From Gemmatimonadota bacterium (GTDB taxonomy: Bacteria; Gemmatimonadota; Gemmatimonadetes; Gemmatimonadales; GWC2-71-9), in assembly GCA_016880225.1 (NCBI GenBank), contig JAEHDT010000030.1, positions 1 through 14,065 of the forward strand: 14,065 nt of DNA, in the 5' to 3' direction. Within the stretch, counting starts at the first letter, position 1. Each line of letters opens with the position of its first letter. Shown piece by piece: positions 6,760 to 13,528 of this stretch. The notes under the pieces are model-generated. The model did not search any database, was not told the DNA's origin, and saw nothing but the letters and a program-made list of their open reading frames with translations. Position numbers and translations under genes: made by a program.

Positions 6760-7884
6760 GTGTTCGGCACGCGGATCGAGCTGTTCAAGCTGTTCGGAAT
6801 CCCGATCCGGCTCGATACGAGCTGGTTCCTCGTGGCGGCGTTGGTGGTGTGGTCCCTCGCCACCGGCGCGTTTCCCTACATGCGGCCCGGTCTTTCCCCG
6901 GGCGTCTATTGGGCCATGGGCGTGGCGGGCGCCGTCGGGTTGTTCTCCTCGATCGTGATCCACGAGTTCTTCCACGCCATGGTGGCACGTCGCAACCAGA
7001 TCCCCATGCGGGGGATCACGCTGTTCGTGTTCGGCGGTGTGGCGGAGATGGAGGCGGAGCCTGGGAGCGCGCGGGCGGAGCTGCGCATGGCGGCCGCCGG
7101 CCCGCTCGCGAGCATCGCGCTGGCGCTCATCGGGTTCGGCTTCGCCGATGCGGTGCGCGGAATCTGGCCGGCCTCCGTGGTCCTGGTGATCGAGTATCTC
7201 GCGCTCCTGAACGGCGTGCTCGCCGGGTTCAACCTGCTGCCGGCCTTTCCGCTCGACGGCGGCCGGATCTTCCGCGCGGCGCTATGGGCGTGGAAAAAGG
7301 ACCTCGGGTGGGCGACGCGCATCGCCTCGCGCACCGGCTCGGGATTCAGCCTGGCATTCATCGCCGCGGGCGTGGTCGCGGTGCTCTTCGGCAACCTGGT
7401 GACCGGGATGTGGTGGGTGTTGATCGGCATCTTCCTGCGGCGCGCGTCCACGGCGTCGTACCAGCAGGTGCTGCTGCGCCAGGCGCTCGCCGGGGAGCCG
7501 ATCCGCCGCTTCATGACGCCCGACCCCGTGAGTGTGCCGACCGGGACGACGGTCGCCGAGCTGGTCGAGTCCTACATCTATAAGTACCACCACACGCTCT
7601 TCCCCGTGGTGGATGATGGGCGGCTGGTGGGCTGCGTGACGACCCGACAAGTGAAGGGCGTGCCGCGCGACGACTGGCTGCGGCGCACTGTCGGCTCGCT
7701 CGGCACCCCGTGCGGTCCGGACAACACCATCGCGCCCGACGCCGATGCGCTCGAGGCGATCACCGTCATGCGGCGCACCGGTCAGCCGCGCCTGATGGTC
7801 GTGGAAGGCAGCCGGCTGCTCGGCATCGTGACGCTCAAGGACCTGCTCGAGTTCTTCGCGCTCAAACTGGAGTTGGAGCCATGA
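6760..7884 (+). CDS. Site-2 protease family membrane metalloprotease with C-terminal CBS pair
   Basis: This is an intramembrane zinc protease of the SpoIVFB/Rip3 group (374 residues). The zinc motif HEFFH lies at 68-72, and the second motif NLLPAFPLDGG at 158-168 supplies the Asp ligand (D166). Hydrophobic segments are at about 22-36, 53-75, 112-130, 136-158 and 198-227. From about 250 to 368 there are two CBS motifs (FMTPDPVSVPTGTTVAELV and a GIVTLKDLLEFF end) that probably sense adenine nucleotides and gate proteolysis. I choose the GTG at 6760 because a GGGGAGGG ribosome site precedes it, the N-terminus MFGTRIELFKLFG matches the family, and the earlier GTG at 6742 lies in the predicted -10. 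It starts a coupled operon with a CBS protein and a phosphoribosyltransferase. The closest remembered relative is M. tuberculosis Rv2625c of the DosR regulon. Its substrate is unknown. Confidence 0.93.
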   Translation: MFGTRIELFKLFGIPIRLDTSWFLVAALVVWSLATGAFPYMRPGLSPGVYWAMGVAGAVGLFSSIVIHEFFHAMVARRNQIPMRGITLFVFGGVAEMEAEPGSARAELRMAAAGPLASIALALIGFGFADAVRGIWPASVVLVIEYLALLNGVLAGFNLLPAFPLDGGRIFRAALWAWKKDLGWATRIASRTGSGFSLAFIAAGVVAVLFGNLVTGMWWVLIGIFLRRASTASYQQVLLRQALAGEPIRRFMTPDPVSVPTGTTVAELVESYIYKYHHTLFPVVDDGRLVGCVTTRQVKGVPRDDWLRRTVGSLGTPCGPDNTIAPDADALEAITVMRRTGQPRLMVVEGSRLLGIVTLKDLLEFFALKLELEP

Positions 7885-8354
7885 AAACACATGCGATGAC
7901 GATGCCCGTGCTCGAGGTGATGACGCGTGCGCCGATCACCGTGACCCCGCAGACCGCCGTCGGAGACCTGATTGCGCTGTTCGATCGCCACGACTTCAAC
8001 GCGTTTCCGGTCGTCGACGAGCAGGGCGCGCTGTGCGGCATCGTCACGAAGCTCGACGCGCTGCGGCTGCTCCGCCCCGACCGGGATGTCCGTATCCCCG
8101 GATCTGCAACGCTCGCGTCGGTCACAGTCGCGGACATCATGCGGCCGGGGGTGTTGAGCGTGGAGGCCGAGGATCCGGTGGCTGTGGCCGCCGACCTCAT
8201 GGTCGAGACGCGGCTCCACAGCCTGCCCGTGGTGCGGCGCCGGGCCGCCCAGCGCGAGCTGGTGGGGATCGTGAGCCGGGGTGACCTGCTGCGCGGGATG
8301 CGGTTCGAGCTGGTCGAAGCGGGGCACGCGGCCCCGGGAGGGAGGCAGCCATGA
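7881..8354 (+). CDS. CBS-pair protein
   Basis: The 157-residue protein consists of two CBS motifs: residues 9-64 (VLEVMTRAPITVTPQ ... GIVTKLDALRLL) and 80-140 (VADIMRPGVLSVEAED ... GIVSRGDLLRGM). It has no other domain and no membrane segment. Such stand-alone pairs bind AMP, ATP or related nucleotides and act as energy sensors or as partners of other proteins. The start overlaps the protease stop by four bases (ATGA), and its own stop overlaps the next start in the same way, so the three proteins are probably made in matched amounts. It may act in trans on the protease, which carries its own CBS pair (inference). Confidence 0.92.
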   Translation: MKTHAMTMPVLEVMTRAPITVTPQTAVGDLIALFDRHDFNAFPVVDEQGALCGIVTKLDALRLLRPDRDVRIPGSATLASVTVADIMRPGVLSVEAEDPVAVAADLMVETRLHSLPVVRRRAAQRELVGIVSRGDLLRGMRFELVEAGHAAPGGRQP

Positions 8355-9028
8355 AGCCGGAAGTGCAGGGAGAGGTGGTCTTCCGCGACCGCCGGGACGC
8401 AGGGGATGCTCTCGCGGCCCGGTTGGAGCGCTATCGCGGCAGCGACGCGCTGGTGCTCGGACTGCCGCGTGGGGGTATGGTCGTCGCCGCGCAGGTGGCC
8501 CGGGCCCTCGACGCCGAGCTCGACGTGCTCGTGTCGCGCAAGCTCGGCTCACCCATCTCGGCGGAGCTCGGGATCGGCGCCGTCACCGCCAGCGGCGCGC
8601 GGTTCCTCAACGAGGACGTGGTTCGCGAGCTCGAGGTGTCGGAGCCGTACATCGCCGCCGTGACCAAGGTGCAGCAGGCGGAGGCGCAGCGCCGCGAGGC
8701 GCTGTTCCGGGGCGACCGGCCGCCGCTCACGATGGCGGGCCGGACCGTGATCCTCGTGGACGATGGCCTCGCCACCGGCGGGACGATGCAGGCCGCGGTG
8801 CGCGCCGCGCGCCAGCAGTCGCCCGCGCGCTTAGTGGTGGCGGTACCGGTTGGGTCGCCCCAGGCCTGCGCCGCGCTACGCGCTCAGGCGGACGAGGTGA
8901 TCTGCCTGCAGGAGCCCGAGTACTTCGGCGCCGTGGGAAGCTGGTACGAGCATTTCGAGCAAACCGAGGACAGCGAAGTGACAGAACTCCTCGCGGAGGC
9001 CCACCGGCGCCTCCGCGAGCAGCGCTGA
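8351..9028 (+). CDS. Predicted phosphoribosyltransferase (COG1926 type)
   Basis: This 225-residue type I phosphoribosyltransferase-fold protein has the PRPP-binding signature VILVDDGLATGGT at 133-145, an N-terminal GLPRGGMVVA loop (38-47) and a DVLVSRKLGSP segment (58-68) typical of the COG1926 group. These proteins are common in stress gene clusters and are often fused to a dienelactone-hydrolase-like or erythromycin-esterase-like domain, as in M. tuberculosis Rv0571c and Rv2030c (from memory). Here it stands alone, while both usual fusion partners are encoded elsewhere in the window. The natural substrate is not known. The start is coupled to the CBS gene by an ATGA overlap; the gene ends 21 bases from the convergent CBS gene. 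Confidence 0.93.
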   Translation: MKPEVQGEVVFRDRRDAGDALAARLERYRGSDALVLGLPRGGMVVAAQVARALDAELDVLVSRKLGSPISAELGIGAVTASGARFLNEDVVRELEVSEPYIAAVTKVQQAEAQRREALFRGDRPPLTMAGRTVILVDDGLATGGTMQAAVRAARQQSPARLVVAVPVGSPQACAALRAQADEVICLQEPEYFGAVGSWYEHFEQTEDSEVTELLAEAHRRLREQR

Positions 9029-9049
9029 CTCCCGCGGTTGGGGTCGCGA

Positions 9050-9487
9050 CTAGACGGGAACTTTCGGCTGCTGCTTGCCGAGCAGCAGTTTGATCGCCGC
9101 CGCCTCCCGGGCGAGCAGGTCGAGGACGTCGTCCAGCGTGAGAATCCCGGCGACGCGGTCGCCCTCACTCGTCACGACGAGCCGCCGCGTGCCCACCTCC
9201 GCCATCTTCAGGAGCGCGTCTTCGATCGGTGTGTCGTCGCGAATCGAGTGCACCGGCGTCGCCATGATCTCCGACACCAGTACTTCATCCGCATTACGGT
9301 TGTGCGCGACGCACTGAATGGCGATGTCCCGATCGGTGATCAGTCCGACGGCGTGACTGCCGCGGTTCTCCTTCAAGACGACGAGGGTTCCGACGTCGTA
9401 TTCCGCCATGCGACGGGCCGCTGCGCGGATGCTCTCGCCGGGCGAAGCCGTCGCCATGATGCGACTGCAGATCTGTCCCGCTGACAT
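9050..9487 (-). CDS. Hrp1-like CBS-pair protein
   Basis: Two CBS motifs fill this 145-residue protein: residues 5-65 (ICSRIMATASPGESI ... AVGLITDRDIAIQCVA) and 74-132 (VSEIMATPVHSIRDDT ... VAGILTLDDVLDLLA). The GLITDRDI segment and overall size resemble M. tuberculosis Hrp1 (Rv2626c), a DosR-regulated CBS protein. A basic-polar tail (LLLGKQQPKVPV) follows. The start is set by a near-perfect AAGGAGG site six bases upstream; the longer reading from 9523 would begin inside the predicted promoter. It has its own repeat promoter (site F). Its role is probably nucleotide sensing; the partner is unknown. Confidence 0.92.
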   Translation of the reverse strand: MSAGQICSRIMATASPGESIRAAARRMAEYDVGTLVVLKENRGSHAVGLITDRDIAIQCVAHNRNADEVLVSEIMATPVHSIRDDTPIEDALLKMAEVGTRRLVVTSEGDRVAGILTLDDVLDLLAREAAAIKLLLGKQQPKVPV

Positions 9488-9512
9488 GGTTGCCTCCTTG
9501 GCACGTAACGGC

Positions 9513-9557
9513 AATGTGACCATGCGGCGGTGAAAGGACCTTGAGAAGCGTGGGAAA
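9513..9557 (-). promoter_or_regulatory. Triple 11-base direct-repeat promoter of the Hrp1-like CBS gene (site F)
   Basis: On the minus strand the units TTTCCCACGCT, TCTCAAGGTCC and TTTCACCGCCG have cores at 9556-9553 (TTCC), 9545-9542 (CTCA) and 9534-9531 (TTCA). Twelve bases after the last is CACATT (9518-9513), placing the start point near 9506 with a leader of about 19 bases that holds the AAGGAGG ribosome site. This is the most degenerate unit set but has exact phasing and the same distance to the -10 as sites A, B, D and E. Confidence 0.55.
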
Positions 9558-9575
9558 CTCCCTCCCGAATGGAGA

Positions 9576-10334
9576 TCACGGTCGCCAGTCGCGGAGGATC
9601 CGCTCGAGATCGATATTGGGCGCGATCAGGCAAATGTGTCCATGGCCGGTGAGCACGCGGAGGCTCGAGCCGCGGATACGGGCGGCCATGAAGCGCGCCT
9701 GCTCCACGGAGGGCACGAGATGATCGCGCTCCGAGGCGAGGAACAAGGTGGGAGCCCGGATCTGATCCAGGCGCTGCCGCACGTCGTACTGCGTGAGGAT
9801 CCGGAGCCGGTTCCGGTACCCGTGGCGGGTCGTCGCGGCGGTGAGCTCCATGAAGCGGCGCAGCTCGGCTCGGTGCGTGTACTTCGAATGCATGCGGAAT
9901 GCCGTGAGCCGCCGCACCATGGGCATCGTCTGCCAGGGCAGGGCCCGCAGGGTGAGGATGGCGAGGTGCAGTCGCAGCTGAGGCAGAAACCGGGGAAAGG
10001 AGTTGATGACCACGAGGGCCGCCACGAGATCCGGTCGTGCGACGGCCAGGCTCAGCGCCACCGCACCCCCGAACGATTCACCGACTACGATGGCGGGCTG
10101 CGCCCGGCCGGCGACGGACGCGATCACGTCGGCCAGGTCGGCGACCAGGACATCCATGCTCGCCGCCTCGTCGCGGAGGCGGTAGGTCGCGGCGCGGTAG
10201 CTCCGCGCGAGCAGCGGCACCTGCCGGTAGAACAGGCGGCCCGTCCCGTCCATACCGGGAACGAGCACGAGGGGCGGACCCTCTCCTGCGGTCGAGATGC
10301 CCGGCTGGTACCCACCGCTCGTGGACATGCGCAT
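9576..10334 (-). CDS. Alpha/beta hydrolase (esterase/lipase-like)
   Basis: A 252-residue alpha/beta hydrolase with VLVPGMDGTGRLF (23-35) as oxyanion loop, nucleophile elbow VVGESFGGAVAL with S87, acid D204 in FLASERDHLVPS and a C-terminal histidine in LTGHGHICL (H233, or H231). There is a helical cap at about 112-190. No signal peptide is seen. The PGMDGTG loop is shared by esterase/acyltransferase-type members, but the substrate cannot be named. An open frame continues upstream to 10502, but that part is low-complexity and antisense to the acyltransferase gene, so I start at the Met-Arg-Met at 10334 (10328 also possible). There is no clear ribosome site. It is head-to-head with the acyltransferase and their starts overlap. 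Confidence 0.85.
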   Translation of the reverse strand: MRMSTSGGYQPGISTAGEGPPLVLVPGMDGTGRLFYRQVPLLARSYRAATYRLRDEAASMDVLVADLADVIASVAGRAQPAIVVGESFGGAVALSLAVARPDLVAALVVINSFPRFLPQLRLHLAILTLRALPWQTMPMVRRLTAFRMHSKYTHRAELRRFMELTAATTRHGYRNRLRILTQYDVRQRLDQIRAPTLFLASERDHLVPSVEQARFMAARIRGSSLRVLTGHGHICLIAPNIDLERILRDWRP

Positions 10335-10335
10335 G
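10326..10335. other. Palindromic overlapping start codons of two divergent genes
   Basis: CATGCGCATG reads the same on both strands and encodes Met-Arg-Met in both directions: the start of the acyltransferase on the plus strand (ATG at 10327 or 10333) and of the hydrolase on the minus strand (ATG at 10334 or 10328). If these starts are right, the two genes have no intergenic space, and each promoter must lie inside the other gene. Neither start has a visible Shine-Dalgarno sequence. Confidence 0.55.
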
Positions 10336-11073
10336 GATAACTCGGGCGTCGGAGGCGGGGTCCGCAAGGGGTGGCGGATCGCCTGGGCGGTGGCGTCGGG
10401 CTTAGTGGTGGAGAGCGTGGTTTTCGGGCTCTCCGCCGTGCCGGGAACCGTCTTGTGGATGTGGCAGTTCCGCCTGAGCGCCCCCTCCGGCTGGGTTCGC
10501 ATTGCCCTGCTTGCCGCGGGCTTCGTGCCGTGCTACGTCGTGTTCGCGTTCTGCCTGATGGTGCTCTCGGCCTTGAGCATGCGCGTCGTGCGCTGGCGCA
10601 CGCCGGCGAACGTGGCGATGCGGATCGCCGACGTGCCGGCGCCGCTGCTCGTGTGGGGTCGATATCTCGTGTCCGCGCATGTCGTGCGGCTGTTCGCCGG
10701 CACGCTGTTTCGGGCGACGCCCCTGTGGACCTTGTACCACCGCCTGAACGGGGCGCGCCTCGGTCGCCGGGTCTACATCAACAGCCTCGCGGTGATGGAC
10801 GACAACCTGCTCGAGTTCGCGGACGGAGTAGTGATCGGCGCCGGCGTGCATCTCTCCGGTCACACGGTGGAGGGCGGCGTCGTGAAGACCGGGCCGGTGC
10901 GGCTGGGGCGCAACGTGACGATCGGCGTGGGCAGCGTGATCGGCATCGGGGTCCAGGTCGGCGACGACACCGAAGTGGGCGCGCTCAGCGTCGTCCCCAA
11001 GCACCGGCGGCTCGAGCCGAATGCAGTGTACGGGGGCGTGCCGGTGCGGCGCCTCGATGCCGAAGCGTCCTGA
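10327..11073 (+). CDS. Membrane-anchored left-handed beta-helix (hexapeptide) acyltransferase-like protein
   Basis: Of 248 residues, the N-terminal half has two hydrophobic segments (about 16-46 and 56-84), followed by an amphipathic linker (WGRYLVSAHVVRLFAGTLFRATPLW). From about 142 to 240 there are hexapeptide turns (LGRRVYI, FADGVVIGAGVHL, LGRNVTIGVGSVIGIGVQVGDDTEVGAL), the left-handed beta-helix of acetyl/acyl transferases, ending with NAVYGGVPVRRL. This layout resembles the C-terminal membrane and beta-helix part of the Pls/PosA-type NRPS-like proteins. H179 in LSGHT could be catalytic. The acyl donor and target are unknown; a lipid or surface glycan is likely given the membrane anchor (inference). 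The start is uncertain: 10327 or 10333, or a GTG further in. Divergent from the hydrolase. Confidence 0.82.
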   Translation: MRMDNSGVGGGVRKGWRIAWAVASGLVVESVVFGLSAVPGTVLWMWQFRLSAPSGWVRIALLAAGFVPCYVVFAFCLMVLSALSMRVVRWRTPANVAMRIADVPAPLLVWGRYLVSAHVVRLFAGTLFRATPLWTLYHRLNGARLGRRVYINSLAVMDDNLLEFADGVVIGAGVHLSGHTVEGGVVKTGPVRLGRNVTIGVGSVIGIGVQVGDDTEVGALSVVPKHRRLEPNAVYGGVPVRRLDAEAS

Positions 11074-11089
11074 CGCACACGAACGACCT

Positions 11090-11134
11090 GTTCATCCAGG
11101 CTTCACGCCAGTCTCAAGCGCCCGTCGTTAGGGT
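11090..11134 (+). promoter_or_regulatory. Triple 11-base direct-repeat promoter of the CBS-cytochrome-esterase-Usp operon (site B)
   Basis: Units GTTCATCCAGG, CTTCACGCCAG and TCTCAAGCGCC have cores at 11091-11094, 11102-11105 and 11113-11116. Twelve bases later is TAGGGT (11129-11134), giving a start point near 11141 and a leader of about 38 bases. The arrangement is the same as in site D (TTCA, 12 bases, TAG-C/G-C/G-T). The element begins 17 bases after the acyltransferase stop. Confidence 0.65.
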
Positions 11135-11178
11135 CGATACGAGCGGCCGCACCAGGCCGGCGGAAAGGCAGGCGCCCC

Positions 11179-11727
11179 ATGATCCGGGTCCGTGACATGA
11201 TGTCCAGGGAGGTGGTGACGGTGAGCCCCGAGCTCACGCTGCGGGACACCGTCGAACTGCTCGCGACCCAGCACATCAGCGGCGCGCCGGTCGTCGCGGG
11301 CCATCGGGTGGTGGGAGTGATCTCGGCGAGCGACGTGCTCGCGTTCGAAACTGCCACTCCCGGGGTGCCGGCGGAGCGCCCGGAGGAGCCCGAGTTTGAG
11401 CTCGAAACTCCCACGGAGTGGGAGGAGGGGCTCGAGGCCCCGGCGGCGTTCTTCACGGAGATGTGGACCGATGCCGGCGCCGACGTGGCGGAACGTATTC
11501 AGGACGTGGGCACCGCCGAGTGGGACGTGCTGGGTGAGCACACGGTCTCGGAGGCGATGACGCCGAGTGTGTGCGCCGTCGGTGCGGAGGAGGACGTCGC
11601 CGATGTCGCGCGCTACATGCTGCGACGCAAGATTCATCGCGCGTTGGTGATGGAGGGCGAGCGGCTCGTGGGGATCCTCACGACGACCGATATCGTCCGC
11701 GCCGTCGCGGAGCGCCGAGTGCGGTAG
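11179..11727 (+). CDS. CBS-pair protein with long acidic linker
   Basis: The 182-residue protein has a first CBS motif at 3-57 (VRDMMSREVVTVSPE ... VVGVISASDVLAFE) and a second at 122-178 (VSEAMTPSVCAVGAEED ... LVGILTTTDIVRAVAE). Between them is an acidic, proline-rich stretch of about 60 residues (EEPEFELETPTEWEEG and onward), longer than the usual linker of a CBS pair. It may form a flexible or partner-binding insert. A purine-rich GGAAAGGCAGG lies upstream of the ATG. It leads a four-gene operon, six bases before the cytochrome gene. The likely role is nucleotide sensing; there is no attached catalytic domain. Confidence 0.9.
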   Translation: MIRVRDMMSREVVTVSPELTLRDTVELLATQHISGAPVVAGHRVVGVISASDVLAFETATPGVPAERPEEPEFELETPTEWEEGLEAPAAFFTEMWTDAGADVAERIQDVGTAEWDVLGEHTVSEAMTPSVCAVGAEEDVADVARYMLRRKIHRALVMEGERLVGILTTTDIVRAVAERRVR

Positions 11728-11733
11728 GGCGGC

Positions 11734-12162
11734 ATGAAGGCGCGCGCGGTCGTGAGTGTGGTCGGCGCCGCGATGGCGGCGGGCGTCTTGACCGTGGGAA
11801 CGGCGGGGCGGCGGCCGGCTAAGGATCCGCGCGCCGCGATCTTCGTGACGCGAGGCTGCGCGGAGTGCCATGCCATCGCGGCTCTCGGCGTGAAGGCGAC
11901 GAGCGACGTGGGCCCGGATCTCACCTTCGCGTATGCGGACGTTCCGAACCGCTACGGGGTGGGTCTCGGGTGGTTCCTCGAGAACCCGCGAGGGTTGATG
12001 GGGTTCGTGCTCGCGGCGCACCTCCACCTGACTCCCGCCGACCGCGACTCGATGTCGCATACGCTCGAGGCGGTGTACAACGAGCGTCTCGCCGACATGG
12101 ACGAGGACGTGCCTTCGTCCCCTCCAGCGCGGGGCCGGCCTCGCGCCCGGCTGGTACGCTGA
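11734..12162 (+). CDS. Monohaem c-type cytochrome
   Basis: A 142-residue exported electron carrier. Residues 1-25 form a short signal or anchor (VVSVVGAAMAAGVLTVGTAG). The haem motif CAECH lies at 42-46, followed by a VGPDLTFAYADV segment (59-70, the conserved GPDL of class I cytochromes) and FLENPRGLMGFV, where M89 is the probable sixth ligand. The tail is disordered and Arg/Pro-rich. There is only one CxxCH. It is six bases after the CBS gene and three bases before the GTG of the esterase, so is probably co-transcribed. A c-type cytochrome among cytoplasmic stress proteins suggests a link to respiration or redox state (inference). Confidence 0.85.
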   Translation: MKARAVVSVVGAAMAAGVLTVGTAGRRPAKDPRAAIFVTRGCAECHAIAALGVKATSDVGPDLTFAYADVPNRYGVGLGWFLENPRGLMGFVLAAHLHLTPADRDSMSHTLEAVYNERLADMDEDVPSSPPARGRPRARLVR

Positions 12163-12164
12163 GC

Positions 12165-13514
12165 GTGCATGCCCCGTTCGTAGCCTCGCTGCGCGACGCG
12201 GCCCACCCGCTGGTGGGCGCGCCGCACGATTTCGACCCGCTGGTGTCGCTGATCGGCGACGCGCGCTTCGTGCTCATCGGCGAGGCATCACACGGCACGC
12301 ACGAGTTCTATCGGATCCGCGCGGAGATCACCAAGCGGCTCGTCCGGGAGAAGGGTTTCAGCTCGGTCGCGGTGGAGGCCGACTGGCCCGACGCCTACCG
12401 GGTGAACCGCTACGTCCGCGGCGGGGGGCGTGCAGCAGGCGCGGAGGGCGATGCGGACGCGGCAGAGTCGCTGGAGGGGTTCAGGCGCTTCCCGCAGTGG
12501 ATGTGGCGCAACGCCGACGTCTTGGACTTCGTGGGCTGGCTCCGGAGCCACAATGACGGTCTCCCAGAAGCCGGGCGGGTCGGCTTCTACGGCCTGGACC
12601 TCTATAGTCTGCACGCGTCCATCGAGGCGGTCCTCCGCTATCTCCGTGTGGTCGATCCCGACGCGGCCCGACGGGCGCAGCTTCGGTACGCGTGCTTCGA
12701 GCAGTTCGGCGCCGACCCGCAGGCATACGGCTACGGCGCCGGGCTCGGACTGGCGCCGTCGTGCGAGGCGGCGGTGGTCGAGCAGCTCGCGGAGCTGCGG
12801 CGGTCGGCGGCGGACTATGCGCGTCGCGACGGTCGAGTGGCGGCTGACGATCTCTTCTTCGCGGAGCAGAACGCCCGGCTCGTGAAGAACGCGGAGCACT
12901 ATTACCGGGCAATGTTCGGGAGCCGGGTCGCGTCGTGGAACCTGCGGGACCGGCACATGTTCGAGACGCTGGACGCGCTGGTGGGCTTCCATGCCGCTCG
13001 GGGGCGGCGTGAGAAGGTCGTGGTGTGGGCCCACAACTCGCACCTGGGTGATGCGCGGGCCACCGAGCTGGGTGCGGGTGGCGAGCTCAACGTCGGACAG
13101 CTGGTGCGACAGCACTACGGCGGCGACACGCGTTTGGTGGGATTTCTCACGCATGAGGGAACGGTGACCGCGGCTTCGGACTGGGACGAGCCCGCCGAGC
13201 GAAAGGTCGTGCGCCCTGCGCTCCCGGGGAGCTACGAGGCGCTGTTTCACGAAACCGGGCTGCCCAACTTTTTGGTGGACCTGACGACGGCCGGGCCGAT
13301 GGTCACCGGACTCGGGCAGCCTCGTCTGGAGCGGGCGATCGGCGTGATCTACCGCCCCGAGACGGAGCGCGCGAGCCACTACTTCCACGCCGTATTGCCG
13401 CGCCAGTTCGACGCGGTCCTGTACTACGGGCGGACGCGCGCCGTCGAGCCGCTGGAGCAGACCGGACTCTGGGAACGGGGCGAGGTGGCGGAGACCTTCC
13501 CGACGGCACTCTGA
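12165..13514 (+). CDS. Erythromycin esterase family protein
   Basis: A 449-residue protein of the EreA/EreB-like fold. Conserved residues are present: LIGEASHGTHEFYR (E40, H43), AVEADWPDAYRVNRYV (E71), GFYGLDLYSLHASI (140-153) and VVVWAHNSHLGDA (H290, H293). In true Ere enzymes these activate water to open macrolide lactones, but most chromosomal members have no shown antibiotic activity and occur in stress clusters, so I would not call this a resistance gene. The start is the GTG two bases after the cytochrome stop; an ATG at 12169 is out of frame and no ATG is in frame nearby. In M. tuberculosis Rv2030c this domain is fused to the phosphoribosyltransferase that here is a separate gene at 8351 (from memory). 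Confidence 0.93.
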   Translation: MHAPFVASLRDAAHPLVGAPHDFDPLVSLIGDARFVLIGEASHGTHEFYRIRAEITKRLVREKGFSSVAVEADWPDAYRVNRYVRGGGRAAGAEGDADAAESLEGFRRFPQWMWRNADVLDFVGWLRSHNDGLPEAGRVGFYGLDLYSLHASIEAVLRYLRVVDPDAARRAQLRYACFEQFGADPQAYGYGAGLGLAPSCEAAVVEQLAELRRSAADYARRDGRVAADDLFFAEQNARLVKNAEHYYRAMFGSRVASWNLRDRHMFETLDALVGFHAARGRREKVVVWAHNSHLGDARATELGAGGELNVGQLVRQHYGGDTRLVGFLTHEGTVTAASDWDEPAERKVVRPALPGSYEALFHETGLPNFLVDLTTAGPMVTGLGQPRLERAIGVIYRPETERASHYFHAVLPRQFDAVLYYGRTRAVEPLEQTGLWERGEVAETFPTAL

Positions 13515-13528
13515 TAACGAGGTCCACC

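Noticed and set aside
9029..9049. Terminator between the convergent phosphoribosyltransferase and CBS genes
   Set aside because: Only 21 bases are available and no stem followed by a T-run can be formed.
10335..10502. N-terminal extension of the alpha/beta hydrolase up to 10502
   Set aside because: The extra 56 residues are low-complexity, lie antisense to the acyltransferase membrane segment, and precede a normal hydrolase N-terminus.
12288..13388. Minus-strand open frame opposite the erythromycin-esterase gene
   Set aside because: No recognisable motif, whereas the plus strand has all conserved family residues.
12165..13514. Macrolide resistance gene
   Set aside because: Family membership is clear, but the chromosomal stress-cluster setting and the known DosR relative argue for another function; no mobile element or other resistance gene is nearby.
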